Assembly: GCA_964580995.1 (NCBI GenBank)
Contig: CAZOMV010000001.1
Coordinates: forward strand, 52,413-116,412
From: JAKJEP01 sp964580995
GTDB taxonomy: Bacteria > Planctomycetota > Phycisphaerae > Sedimentisphaerales > SM23-30
Reading direction: 5' to 3'
DNA length: 64,000 nucleotides
Notes under the pieces: model-generated
Databases searched by the model: none
What the model was told of the DNA's origin: nothing
The model's input: the letters and a program-made list of their open reading frames with translations, nothing else
In this document: in pieces, positions 35,186 to 43,452 of the stretch
Layout: each line of letters starts with the position of its first letter
Numbering within the stretch: the first letter of the stretch is position 1
Made by a program: the position numbers and the translations under genes

Positions 35186-36084
35186 AGCCAAAAGTATTAC
35201 CCACCACGGAAAAACGCAACCACAAAAGCCGGAACATCGACCGGCTGGCCACGGAAAAAATCGTGCGGCTGATTAATGCCGAGGACCAGCGGGTCGCCCC
35301 TGCCGTCCGCCGGGAAAGCCGCCGGATCGCCGCGGCGATAGACATCATCGTCGATCGGATGCGGAAAAAGGGACGTCTTTTTTATGTCGGGGCGGGGACC
35401 AGCGGCCGGCTGGGCGTATTGGACGCCTCGGAATGTCCGCCGACCTTTGGGACCCATCCGGCCCTGGTGCAGGGCATCATCGCCGGCGGCCGAAAAGCTC
35501 TGGTCCGGGCGGTGGAGGGCGCGGAAGATTCTCAGGAAAACGGCGGCAAAGCCATCGACCGGAAAAAGGTAAAGCCCGCCGATGTGGTGGTGGGGATAGC
35601 CGCTTGCGGTTTGACCCCCTTTGTACTAGGCGCCTTGCAGCGGGCCGCGGAGCGGAAAGCCGCCACGATATTCATTACCTGCGCGCCGGAGAATGTCAAG
35701 AAAGTATCCGCCGACCTCATCATCAATCCGGTGGTCGGGCCGGAAGTGATTACCGGCTCCACCCGGATGAAGGCGGGCACCGCCACCAAGCTGGTGCTGA
35801 ACACCCTTACTACCGGGACCATGATTAAGCTGGGCAAGGTCTATGGGAATCTCATGGTGGATTTGCGGGCCACCAACCAGAAACTGCGGGACCGTTCCGT
35901 CCGCATCGTCCGGGAACTGACCGGTCTGAGGCGGCCGGCGGCGGAGAAACTGCTGGCCCGCGCCGGGGGAAAAGTAAAGGCTGCCATCGTCATGTATTTT
36001 CGGGATGTGGATCTGGATGAAGCACTGGCCATACTGGAGCAGGGGAATCAATCTCTCCGTTATGCCATAGGGGAAACGCCATGA
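35182..36084 (+). CDS. murQ: N-acetylmuramic acid 6-phosphate etherase
   Basis: Cleaves the lactyl ether of MurNAc-6-P to give GlcNAc-6-P and D-lactate. The SIS domain shows YVGAGTSGRLGVLDASECPP (with the catalytic Glu), GGRKALVRAVEGAEDS, GIAACGLTPFVLGAL, EVITGSTRMKAGTATKLVLN and NQKLRDRSVRIVRELTG. At 300 residues it is full length. It overlaps both anmK and the downstream transporter gene by four bases, forming a tight three-gene operon. It is a second MurQ-related protein beside the double-SIS protein upstream. Confidence 0.97.
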   Translation: MKPKVLPTTEKRNHKSRNIDRLATEKIVRLINAEDQRVAPAVRRESRRIAAAIDIIVDRMRKKGRLFYVGAGTSGRLGVLDASECPPTFGTHPALVQGIIAGGRKALVRAVEGAEDSQENGGKAIDRKKVKPADVVVGIAACGLTPFVLGALQRAAERKAATIFITCAPENVKKVSADLIINPVVGPEVITGSTRMKAGTATKLVLNTLTTGTMIKLGKVYGNLMVDLRATNQKLRDRSVRIVRELTGLRRPAAEKLLARAGGKVKAAIVMYFRDVDLDEALAILEQGNQSLRYAIGETP

Positions 36085-37568
36085 TGGCTTTTTCCTCCCC
36101 GCCTTCGCTGCTGGCGTCTTTGAGCCTCCTGGATCTGGCCATAGTCGGGTTTGCGGTGGTGCTGCTGCTGGCGATTTCCTATATTTTCGGCCGGGAAGAA
36201 AAGGACACGAATGACTTCTTTCTCGGCGGCCGGAAGGTGCCCGGCATCGTGGCCTGCCTGTCTTTCGTCGCGACCGAGATCAGCGCCCTGACCATCATCG
36301 GCTTTCCCCATACCGCCTTCAGCGAAAACTGGCAATGGGTGCAGTTTTTTATCGGCTCCGCCCTTTCGCGGGTTGTGGTGGCCTTTTTATTCATCCCGGC
36401 CTTTTATAAATACCACTGCACCAGTATCTATGAATTTCTGGGCCACCGTTTCGGCCGGGAGACGCAATACACCGGTTCCATCTATTTCTTCGTGACCCGG
36501 CTGCTTGCCTCCGGCGTGCGTCTGTATGCCACCTGTCTGGGAGTGATGGTTATCATGGGCTGGTCTCTTCACTCTACCATTCTCCTGTTTACATTCGTAA
36601 GTATTCTTTTTATCGCCTTCGGGGGAATCAAGGCGGTGGTATGGGCCGGTACCTGGCAGGCGATATTTTTTGTTCTGGCCGCCCTGGCCCTCATCATCTA
36701 TCTGATAATGCACATCCACGGCGGGATCACCGAGGCCTATCAGGTCGCCAGCCAGGCCAGCCGTTTGAGTATGTTCAATTTTCGCTTTGAGCTGAACAAT
36801 CCCACCACCTTCTGGGCCGGCACCGCCAACGGCTTTTTTGTGGGTCTGACAGCCTTCGGCACCGATCAGGAAATGGTCCAGCGGCTGCTGACGGTGGAAA
36901 CGCGGAAAATCAGCCAGCGGACGATTCTTTCCACCATCTTGACCGTCCTACCGGTGTACTGGATGTATCTCCTGGTCGGGACCCTGCTGTTTGTCTATTT
37001 TCAGCAGAATCCCGCCCTGCCGCTGCCGTCGGAAGAAAAGGAAATCCTGCCGTTTTTTGCCACCCATTATCTTCCCTCCGGTTTAAAGGGCCTGATCCTG
37101 GGTGCCATTATCATGGCCAGCATCGATTCCCCCTTAAGCTCCCTGACCTCCTCTTTCGTCAGCGACATTTACCGGCCGCTCATCCGGAAAAACGCCGGCG
37201 AAAAACATTATCTGCTCATCTCCCGGCTCAGCGTGGTATGTTTCGGGGTGCTGCTGGCCGGCATCGCTTTTTTGTGTACCCCCGTGCAAAATATCCTCTG
37301 GTTTGCCTTTCAAATCCTCTCCATCACCGGCGGCCCGATGCTGGGCGTGTTCCTTCTGGGTTTACTGACCAAAAAGAAGGTCAATCGGATCAATATTTTT
37401 ACCATGCTCTTCAGCACCGCCGTAACCATTCCGCTGTTGATCCTGATCAATAATAACCAACTGGAACTGGCCTGGAGCTGGCTGATTGTCATTGGTACCG
37501 CCCTGACTTTCCTGGGTAGTTATGTATCCGCCCTGATGATTGAAAAAAAGACGGTGAGTAATCCATAA
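36081..37568 (+). CDS. Sodium:solute symporter (SSS family)
   Basis: A 495-residue inner-membrane transporter with about 13 helices. SSS motifs include DFFLGGRKVPGIVACLSFVATEISALT near residue 45, YEFLGHRFG and the TM segment ILGAIIMASIDSPLSSLTS near 340, which carries the sodium-site serines. Translationally coupled to murQ (four-base overlap), so the likely substrate is MurNAc, anhydro-MurNAc or a related muropeptide sugar. This is inferred from context; SSS sequence alone does not reveal the solute. Confidence 0.88.
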   Translation: MMAFSSPPSLLASLSLLDLAIVGFAVVLLLAISYIFGREEKDTNDFFLGGRKVPGIVACLSFVATEISALTIIGFPHTAFSENWQWVQFFIGSALSRVVVAFLFIPAFYKYHCTSIYEFLGHRFGRETQYTGSIYFFVTRLLASGVRLYATCLGVMVIMGWSLHSTILLFTFVSILFIAFGGIKAVVWAGTWQAIFFVLAALALIIYLIMHIHGGITEAYQVASQASRLSMFNFRFELNNPTTFWAGTANGFFVGLTAFGTDQEMVQRLLTVETRKISQRTILSTILTVLPVYWMYLLVGTLLFVYFQQNPALPLPSEEKEILPFFATHYLPSGLKGLILGAIIMASIDSPLSSLTSSFVSDIYRPLIRKNAGEKHYLLISRLSVVCFGVLLAGIAFLCTPVQNILWFAFQILSITGGPMLGVFLLGLLTKKKVNRINIFTMLFSTAVTIPLLILINNNQLELAWSWLIVIGTALTFLGSYVSALMIEKKTVSNP

Positions 37569-37601
37569 CGGATAACTATTTCATTTATCACAGATTAGAG
37601 A

Positions 37602-37626
37602 CAGGCAAAAAGGCAGGCCTTGCCTG
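37602..37626. repeat. REP-like inverted repeat
   Basis: CAGGCAA and TTGCCTG separated by 11 bases, in the gap between two convergent genes. It may act as a bidirectional terminator or belong to the short hairpin repeats at 49709, 50604 and 62119. The rest of 37569-37776 shows no gene. Confidence 0.5.
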
Positions 37627-37776
37627 GGGGCGAGAGCCTCTTTCTCACGCCGCGGTGCTAGCCGCACGGCAGATCGATGCGGACATTTTCCTCTTCGACG
37701 CTCCCGCTGTTCGCAGAACCGCTGCGAAGCCAAGAGACTTTCACTTATGGATCACATTTACCGGTTTGACACCTGA

Positions 37777-38439
37777 TTACCTGGTTTTCTGCATTCCGGT
37801 AGAATTTCGAAATACTCGAATGCGAGTAAATGCCAAAGAGAAGATCAGAAGTCCCATGCTGCCCGGTTCCGGAACGATGGAAACGACCAGTTTGTCCATG
37901 GCACCCTGATTCCAGCCGATATAGGTCGGTTCTCCCTGAAAACGGGAATAAAGAGAAACGGTTGCCAGATCGGTAAAACTGCTGTCAAAATAAAACGTTT
38001 GAAAATCATTGATGGGGCCGGCTCCGTCAATGATTCCATCCAGCAGAAAAGTGGCCCGGACCAGTTTGCCATCGGTTTTGGTCCCATCGAATCTTATCTG
38101 TAAGATATCTCCGGCAAAAACCGTACTGTATTCCGACAGATCCACCTGCTCCAATCGGAAAGGGGAACCATCGGTCGTAGTAAAAGTGGCGACATTACTG
38201 ACATGGGCGGTACCATTGTTCGGCCGAGCGGTGGATACCTGCGGGTCAGTATGGAAGATCTTGACATAGTCGGGGAATGTCGGCTTTCAGAATATGAAAC
38301 CCTTCTCCGTCCACGAATTGATGCTTTTCGATCCGCCCGGTAGCGAAGGAGGATCGAAGGTGATCGTTATTGCGCCGGCTGGATGTGACAGACCGCCGAT
38401 ACCGATCGTAAGAACGACTGCGAACAGAATCCGATTCAT
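37777..38439 (-). pseudogene. PEP-CTERM surface protein gene with an in-frame TGA
   Basis: The frame starts at ATG 38439, eight bases after AAAGGAG. It encodes a signal peptide (MNRILFAVVLTIGIGG, ending SHPAGA) and a beta-rich domain (ITFDPPSLPGGSKS). The C-terminus is VPEPGSMGLLIFSLAF followed by Arg-rich RIRVFR, the PEP-CTERM signal cut by exosortase. A TGA at 38289-38287 interrupts the same frame at about residue 51, between EKGFIF and KPTFPDYVK. Both sides keep coding character and no frameshift is needed. The gene is therefore a recent nonsense mutant, a readthrough case or a sequence error. Selenocysteine is unlikely because no SECIS-like hairpin follows. It keeps its promoter and leader hairpin. 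Confidence 0.8.
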
Positions 38440-38464
38440 TTTCATGTCTCCTTTGGCTGATAAA

Positions 38465-38508
38465 AAACCCGGCGCAGAACAAGACCCTCTCGCTCTCTCA
38501 CCGGGTTT
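38465..38508 (-). ncRNA. Structured leader hairpin upstream of a PEP-CTERM gene, copy A
   Basis: Read on the minus strand: AAACCCGG, TG, a 9-bp stem (AGAGCGAGA / TCTTGTTCT) with a GGG triloop, G, CG, CCGGGTTT. The outer helix is 8 bp. The TG can pair with CG, leaving one bulged G. Copy B at 38738-38777 has the same flanks, but the 9-bp stem differs by paired changes. It sits between the promoter and the ribosome site (20 bases upstream of AAAGGAG). It could be a regulatory leader or an mRNA-stabilising structure; I do not recognise a named RNA family. Confidence 0.75.
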
Positions 38509-38537
38509 CATTTCTCAGTAATTCCCTTTATCCGGTT

Positions 38538-38566
38538 ACTGTATCCGAAACGGAAAAGGATGTCAA
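38538..38566 (-). promoter_or_regulatory. Promoter of the PEP-CTERM pseudogene
   Basis: On the minus strand TTGACA (38561-38566), 17-bp spacer, TACAGT (38538-38543). It predicts a start near 38531, so hairpin copy A lies in the 5' leader. Confidence 0.72.
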
Positions 38567-38654
38567 GATAATTTTTTGGCCCCTTCTGCCTCGCCAGGCC
38601 GGTAACGGTGCCAAACAGCGAGAAAAAAACAGGCAAAAAAATTGAATTTACTGA

Positions 38655-38683
38655 TTGACGATTGGATCGGTTTTTGGTATTCT
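38655..38683 (+). promoter_or_regulatory. Promoter of the second PEP-CTERM gene
   Basis: TTGACG (38655-38660), 17-bp spacer, TATTCT (38678-38683). It predicts a start near 38690 and a leader of about 240 nt that contains hairpin copy B and a four-codon open frame. Confidence 0.68.
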
Positions 38684-38737
38684 ATTTTTAGTCTGTGGCG
38701 GGTAGTAACCACAGAGAGGATTTTCGCTTAACAACAG

Positions 38738-38777
38738 AACCCGGTGAGAGAGACAGGATGTCTTTCTGCGCCGGGTT
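38738..38777 (+). ncRNA. Structured leader hairpin upstream of a PEP-CTERM gene, copy B
   Basis: AACCCGG, TG, a perfect 9-bp stem (AGAGAGACA / TGTCTTTCT) closed by a GGA triloop, G, CG, CCGGGTT. Compared with copy A, stem position 5 is A-U instead of C-G and position 8 is C-G instead of G-C. Both changes are compensated, which supports an RNA structure. It lies in the plus-strand leader, 155 bp before the gene at 38930. Confidence 0.75.
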
Positions 38778-38810
38778 TCTTATTTGCCCAGTGGGCAGAA
38801 GGAAGGAAAA

Positions 38811-38825
38811 ATGAAAATCACATGA
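38811..38825 (+). other. Four-codon open frame with ribosome site after hairpin copy B
   Basis: AAGGAAGG at 38799-38806 precedes ATGAAAATCACATGA. Its position after the hairpin matches that of the true start codon after copy A, where the gene begins ATGAAAATG. It may be a leader peptide or the stump of an older PEP-CTERM gene. Confidence 0.4.
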
Positions 38826-38929
38826 ATAATGATCTGTTTTTTACAAGTCCGAAGTTGTCTGGTCTGCTTATCTTATTTTGATTTTTGCATAAATTCTTAT
38901 AGGTCGATAACGTAGAGGAGAAACTAAAT

Positions 38930-40063
38930 ATGAAATATCCAATAGTAAAGATATGCTTGCTATTCAGTTTGTTATCCGCTGATTTGTGTTATTCTTATGA
39001 GATCATCAACCTTACACAAGATTTGTCTTCCTACAATCGGAATCCAAAGTCAGACGGAAATATGGTCGCCTGGGAAACGAATTCGGGTATTTATTTCTAT
39101 AATGGAAATTCCAGTCAATGCATCAGCAGCTTTTTTAGTTATTTGGGCGGCATAAGTGGCGATCATGTTGCTTTTAATAGTGGCAGTTCGTGGTCTTCTA
39201 ATCCATATCACTATTACAATGGAACCACAAGCCCATTGTTGGTTGACAGTTTGCACCATTCTCCGCCAGATGTTTGCGGGGATCTTGTTGCCTGGCAAGG
39301 AAAAGGCACTTCAGCGCAAACGGATTATGAAGTATTAATGTTCGATGGCCAGCAGGTAAAGCAATTAACCAATGATAATTATGAGGACTTTCATGTAAGG
39401 GTAGGCGATGGGATCATCACATGGACAAAAAGAGTTCCCCAGCCCAGCGGATTTTCAAAAAGAATACTTTACAAATACGATGTCGCTTCCGATACCACGG
39501 AAGTATTAGGGGAAGGATTTCTGAAAATTGATGGACGAACTTGTGCCTGGGGAGAAGGATCTACTATCCAAGTCAATGATGACTCAGGAACATGGCAACT
39601 TACAGAATCACCTATTCCCAGCATGCATTTAAACATGTCGGTCATTGACATTTCTGGTTCCTATATAGCATGGGCCGAAAATAATATGTTTGACGACACT
39701 ACCTCTATCAAAATTTATGATGGCCAAGAAATACATATTTTTATGGAAAATATAAATTTGGATAAGATTACAGCGTGTCGCGTTGATAATGGAAAAATAG
39801 CCTGGATTGATAACGATTCTTCCAGTTTATTCTTTCAAGATCTTGCAACCGGCTATACAGAGCTGATAGCCTCTGGAGATATGATGAGTTTAAATTTTAG
39901 TGATAACAATATTGTTTGGGAGCAACATCAAAATAATAGATACGATATCATGATGGTGACCATCCCCGAACCCGCTACCCTTTCCCTACTTGCTTTTGGA
40001 ACGATGCTGGCAACTGGAAGGAGAAGAATCAGGATAATGAGATCCAATAACGGACTCTTGTAA
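38930..40063 (+). CDS. PEP-CTERM surface protein with beta-propeller-like repeats
   Basis: A 377-residue exported protein. The signal peptide (VKICLLFSLLSADLCYS) is followed by repeats resembling TolB/WD40-like blades: NMVAWETNSGIYFYNG, DLVAWQGKGTSAQTDY, KIAWIDNDSSSLFFQD, NIVWEQHQNNRYDI. The C-terminus reads IPEPATLSLLAFGTMLATG then RRRIRIMR: a PEP motif, hydrophobic helix and basic end, the signal for exosortase processing. GAGGAG precedes the ATG. Base composition is more AT-rich than the neighbours, which may indicate transfer. It has its own promoter and hairpin leader. The likely processing enzyme is the exosortase fusion at 5538-7574. Confidence 0.92.
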   Translation: MKYPIVKICLLFSLLSADLCYSYEIINLTQDLSSYNRNPKSDGNMVAWETNSGIYFYNGNSSQCISSFFSYLGGISGDHVAFNSGSSWSSNPYHYYNGTTSPLLVDSLHHSPPDVCGDLVAWQGKGTSAQTDYEVLMFDGQQVKQLTNDNYEDFHVRVGDGIITWTKRVPQPSGFSKRILYKYDVASDTTEVLGEGFLKIDGRTCAWGEGSTIQVNDDSGTWQLTESPIPSMHLNMSVIDISGSYIAWAENNMFDDTTSIKIYDGQEIHIFMENINLDKITACRVDNGKIAWIDNDSSSLFFQDLATGYTELIASGDMMSLNFSDNNIVWEQHQNNRYDIMMVTIPEPATLSLLAFGTMLATGRRRIRIMRSNNGLL

Positions 40064-40111
40064 TTCATAACTCGTAACTCGTAATTTCTTCCGGTAATTC
40101 ATAATTTCTTC
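40060..40111. repeat. Degenerate GTAATTCATAACTCGTAA tandem repeat
   Basis: Runs of GTAATTCATAACTCGTAA and variants right after the PEP-CTERM gene. The same 18-mer recurs at 62229, with related runs at 63886-63922. These are low-complexity intergenic repeats of unknown origin. Confidence 0.7.
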
Positions 40112-40168
40112 TTTCACCATGAAGGATTCGTATTACAATAATACCTTGCTGTGGAAAGGTTCTTTAAT

Positions 40169-40687
40169 ATGGATCTACATACTATCTTTGAAACCAAACG
40201 ACTTATTTTACGCCCCATGAATAGGAACGATGCGAAAGACCTTTTTTCTTATTTGAATGATCCGGAAGTAATGCGATTCGAAAATTCCGGCGTTTTGACA
40301 TATACACAGATAAAAACCTTTCTAGAGGAAAAACAAAAGAAGATTATGCAGGATATGCTCCCTCTTGGCACAAGAGCGGTAGTCCTTAAAGAAAGTGGAA
40401 ATATGATAGGTGAATGCACCTTACATCATCTTAAATATGTGGAGGGGCATCCTGTGGAGATTTCGTATAAAATTAACCGCCATTACTGGAATAATGGCTA
40501 TGCCACGGAAGCGGCAAAATGCCTGATGGATCACGGTTATAAGGATCTAAAAATATCTGAAATGGTAGCGGCTATTCATCCTTTAAATTTGGCCTCCATG
40601 AGAGTAGCAGAGAAATTAGGATTTACCTATACGCGTGATATTGAATGGCCCCAGCAAGGGATGGTAAGATTATATTCTTGGGAATAA
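40169..40687 (+). CDS. GNAT N-acetyltransferase (RimJ/RimL type)
   Basis: A 172-residue acetyl-CoA-dependent transferase. TKRLILRPMNRNDAKDLF opens the RimJ/L-like domain. EISYKINRHYWNNGYATEAAK contains the acetyl-CoA-binding loop (here NNGYAT in place of the usual Q/R-x-x-G-x-G/A). HPLNLASMRVAEKLGF is the C-terminal signature. The ATG at 40169 follows AAAGG at nine bases; the GTG at 40151 is less likely. Acceptor unknown. Confidence 0.9.
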   Translation: MDLHTIFETKRLILRPMNRNDAKDLFSYLNDPEVMRFENSGVLTYTQIKTFLEEKQKKIMQDMLPLGTRAVVLKESGNMIGECTLHHLKYVEGHPVEISYKINRHYWNNGYATEAAKCLMDHGYKDLKISEMVAAIHPLNLASMRVAEKLGFTYTRDIEWPQQGMVRLYSWE

Positions 40688-40691
40688 AACG

Positions 40692-41237
40692 ATGAATCGA
40701 AACATACGAAAAAAAACAAAACAATCGGAAATTTCCGACAAGGAATGTTGTGACCTTGGCAGACAGGTGTCCGGAGTCAAAGCCGTTCGGATGGTTTCTC
40801 CTGCCGAGGTGGTAACGGCTCCCTGGGTTCGGCTGAAATGCCAGTTTGGTTGTGGAGGCTACGGCCAGTGCCTGGTCTGCCCGCCGTTTACGCCAACCCC
40901 TGACCAGATGCGTATGGTTTTGGATTCGTATCGCCGGGCGATTTTGATTCATTTCGATGCGAAAACCAGTGTGAAAGCCGCTATTGCCGATCTGGAGCGG
41001 ACCATCTTCCTGCGTGGGGCCTGGAAAGCCTTTGGGCTGGGAGGGGGGCCTTGCCATTTCTGCCGGACGTGTGAACTGCAAACCAAAGAGTGCCGCCACC
41101 CGGATCAGGCCCGGCCTTCCATGGAGGCGTGCGGGATTGATGTCTTCTCCACCGTCCGGAAAGCCGGCCTGCCCATCGAAGTGATTCGAACCCGGCGGCA
41201 GTGCCCGAACTATTACGGATTGATATTGGTGGAGTAA
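40692..41237 (+). CDS. DUF2284 putative metal-binding protein
   Basis: A 181-residue cysteine-rich protein of the DUF2284 type. Cysteine motifs include CQFGCGGYGQCLVCPPF near residue 50, CHFCRTCELQTKECRHP near 115 and MEACGIDV. Such spacing suggests metal or Fe-S binding. Function is not established. It begins four bases after the GNAT gene and is probably co-transcribed. Confidence 0.88.
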   Translation: MNRNIRKKTKQSEISDKECCDLGRQVSGVKAVRMVSPAEVVTAPWVRLKCQFGCGGYGQCLVCPPFTPTPDQMRMVLDSYRRAILIHFDAKTSVKAAIADLERTIFLRGAWKAFGLGGGPCHFCRTCELQTKECRHPDQARPSMEACGIDVFSTVRKAGLPIEVIRTRRQCPNYYGLILVE

Positions 41238-41249
41238 AATTTCAATGTA

Positions 41250-42299
41250 TTAAAACAGGGTCTCTTCGCTGTCTGTTGGCGTGATTTTGGCTTTGTGGGG
41301 ATTGGCTTTCATTTTCAGGTGATGATACGCGGCGTCGGCAGCTACCCGGCCCTGGCGGGTGCGGGTAACAAAACCGATCTGCAGCAAATACGGCTCGACG
41401 ACATCTTCCAGGGTGTCCCGCTCCTCGCCCAGGGTGGCGGCCAGCGCCTCAATGCCGGCCGGGCCGCCGTGGTAGGTGGTGATCAGGCTTTTCAGAAACG
41501 CCCGGTCCAACTGATCCAGACCCAATTCGTCAATTTCTTCAATCCGCAGGGCAGCTTGTGCAGCTTCCATGGTTAGTATCTTATATTGATGTACCTGGGC
41601 GTAATCGCGGACCCGGCGGAGCAGCCGGTTGGCAATTCGAGGAGTGCCCCGGCTGCAGCGGCTGATCAGGTCGTAGGTTTCTTCTTCGCATCGGATATCC
41701 AGCAGCCGGGCGGCACGCTGCAAGCACTGTTTCAAATGCTCCTGCGACCAGAATTCCAGATGATGCTGGATACCGAACCGGGCCCGCAGCGGTGCGGTGA
41801 TCAAACCGGCACGGGTGGTGGCCCCAATCAGGGTGAACGGCTGGAGCGGGATATTGATCGTCTTGGCGTGCATGCCGCTATCGACGGTGAAATCAACCTT
41901 GAAGTCTTCCATGGCCGGGTAAATGAATTCTTCCACCACGGCCGGCAGCCGGTGAATTTCGTCGATAAACAGGACATCGCCGCGTTGTAAATTGGTCAGG
42001 ATTCCCATCAGGTCGCCCGGTCGGATCAGGGCCGGGCCGCTGGTCGCTTTGAGATGGCTGCCCATTTCGTTGGCGATGACGTGGGCGATCGTGGTCTTGC
42101 CCAGGCCGGGCGGGCCGTGCAGCAGAATGTGTTCGGTGGGTTCGCCTCGCTGTTTGGCGGCCTGCAGCGCGATTTGGATTTTCTCCAAAAGCTTTTCCTG
42201 GCCGATACAATCCTCGATGCTTTGTGGCCGCAGAGTCAGATCGTATCGATTTTCTTCGAAATCCTTTTCCGTGGCATCAATGATTCGTTCGCGTGCCAT
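41250..42299 (-). CDS. ruvB: Holliday junction branch migration ATPase RuvB
   Basis: The AAA+ motor of branch migration. Walker A HGPPGLGKTTIAHV, Walker B VLFIDEIHRL, sensor TTRAGLITAPLRARFG (with Arg finger) and the C-terminal winged domain (DELGLDQLDRAFLKSL, GPAGIEALAATLGEE, GFVTRTRQGRVA) are all present. At 349 aa it is complete. It follows ruvA with eight bases between. Confidence 0.98.
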   Translation of the reverse strand: MARERIIDATEKDFEENRYDLTLRPQSIEDCIGQEKLLEKIQIALQAAKQRGEPTEHILLHGPPGLGKTTIAHVIANEMGSHLKATSGPALIRPGDLMGILTNLQRGDVLFIDEIHRLPAVVEEFIYPAMEDFKVDFTVDSGMHAKTINIPLQPFTLIGATTRAGLITAPLRARFGIQHHLEFWSQEHLKQCLQRAARLLDIRCEEETYDLISRCSRGTPRIANRLLRRVRDYAQVHQYKILTMEAAQAALRIEEIDELGLDQLDRAFLKSLITTYHGGPAGIEALAATLGEERDTLEDVVEPYLLQIGFVTRTRQGRVAADAAYHHLKMKANPHKAKITPTDSEETLF

Positions 42300-42307
42300 A
42301 TCGTTCC

Positions 42308-42943
42308 TTATCGGCCTCCGGCTTTCAGGCGATACACGGCCTGGACCAGGGCGTCCGTGGTCTTGATGGTTTCATCGGATTTGACAATTCGTCCGATGAA
42401 CTCCTCTGCATCGCTGCGCCGTTCGCCCAGTTGCAGCAGGATTTCCAGGGCTTCCTGCTCAATGGCGGTCAGCGGCTTTTTCGCGGCGCCAGCGGTCGCC
42501 GAGGCGGCCAGGGCGAAATCACCCATTTTCCCTTTTAACTCCGCCACCACCTGTTCTGCTGTACGCTTGCCGATCTCCGGCAGTGTCGTCAACATTTTGG
42601 TATCGCCGTTTTCGATGCAATAGGCGATATCCGCCAGGGGCTTGGCCAGGGCTTTCAGGGCTTTGCGAATCCCGATCCCTTTGACGGTAATGAATCGCTG
42701 AAAGAAAATTTTGTCATCCTTTTGCGGAAAGCCGATGATGCGGGGGATCAGATTGCCTCCGACACTGCTGCCTTCATAATATTCCAGGCAATAGAGCGTG
42801 ATATTGCGATTGATTTTCTCCGACAGATTGCTGACGGTGTAACCGGGCACCATGAGTTCATAGGCCAGCCCGCCTACTTCCAGCAGCACGGTGTTATGGC
42901 CGGTGTCCAGTTCAACCAGAGTGCCTGTGATTCGACCGATCAT
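42308..42943 (-). CDS. ruvA: Holliday junction-binding protein RuvA
   Basis: The tetrameric junction-binding subunit. The OB-fold N-terminus (MIGRITGTLVEL) and the HhH motifs (FQRFITVKGIGIRKALKAL, MLTTLPEIGKRTAEQVVAEL) are visible, with a C-terminal RuvB-interacting domain after a linker. At 211 aa it is normal. It overlaps ruvC by four bases. Confidence 0.97.
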   Translation of the reverse strand: MIGRITGTLVELDTGHNTVLLEVGGLAYELMVPGYTVSNLSEKINRNITLYCLEYYEGSSVGGNLIPRIIGFPQKDDKIFFQRFITVKGIGIRKALKALAKPLADIAYCIENGDTKMLTTLPEIGKRTAEQVVAELKGKMGDFALAASATAGAAKKPLTAIEQEALEILLQLGERRSDAEEFIGRIVKSDETIKTTDALVQAVYRLKAGGR

Positions 42944-43434
42944 AAAGCAGCGACCTCCCGATTTTTTTCATTTAGGCAGCACATGGCTATGGCCAGGGCG
43001 TCGGCCAGGTCAGCCGGCCTGGGGATCCGCGCCAGGTGGAGCTGCGAAGTCACCGCTCGCTGGATTTGTTCCTTGCTGGCCCGGCCCTGGCCGGTAATCG
43101 ATTTTTTCACCCGCGTGGCGGCATAATCCAGCACCTCGATCCCCTGCTCGGCGGCGGCCAGCAGGAACATCCCGCGCGCATGTCCCATCAGAATCGCGGT
43201 ACGCGGATGTTTATAATGGGCGTATAATTCTTCCACAGCCATAAGTTCGGGTTGATTCTCCTGCAAAATCGACCGGATATCCTGATGGATTTGCCGTAGC
43301 CGTTTTTCCAGCGGCAGCTGGGTGTCGGCCCGGATCACACCGGCATCCAGAATTTTCACGTCGTGGCGAATCTGCTCGATAACCGCGTATCCACTTACCT
43401 GCAAGCCCGGATCAACTCCTATTACTTTCATCAT
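42940..43434 (-). CDS. ruvC: Holliday junction resolvase RuvC
   Basis: The junction-cutting nuclease. IGVDPGLQVSGYAVIE contains the first catalytic Asp, AVEELYAHYKHPRTAI the Glu, and PADLADALAIAMCCLN the C-terminal acidic pair. At 164 aa it is complete. It is the first gene of the ruvCAB operon; the start may be either of two adjacent ATGs. Confidence 0.97.
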   Translation of the reverse strand: MMKVIGVDPGLQVSGYAVIEQIRHDVKILDAGVIRADTQLPLEKRLRQIHQDIRSILQENQPELMAVEELYAHYKHPRTAILMGHARGMFLLAAAEQGIEVLDYAATRVKKSITGQGRASKEQIQRAVTSQLHLARIPRPADLADALAIAMCCLNEKNREVAAL

Positions 43435-43452
43435 CCATGACCATTCTTGGGA

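Noticed and set aside
38287..38289. Selenocysteine codon
   Set aside because: No SECIS-type hairpin directly after the TGA and no selenoprotein family resemblance.
38465..38777. Hairpins as simple rho-independent terminators
   Set aside because: Both lie downstream of promoters and upstream of start codons. Copy B is followed by TTTCTTATTT, not a clean U-tract, and covariation favours a conserved structure. Attenuation remains possible, especially for copy A, whose outer stem runs into a T6.
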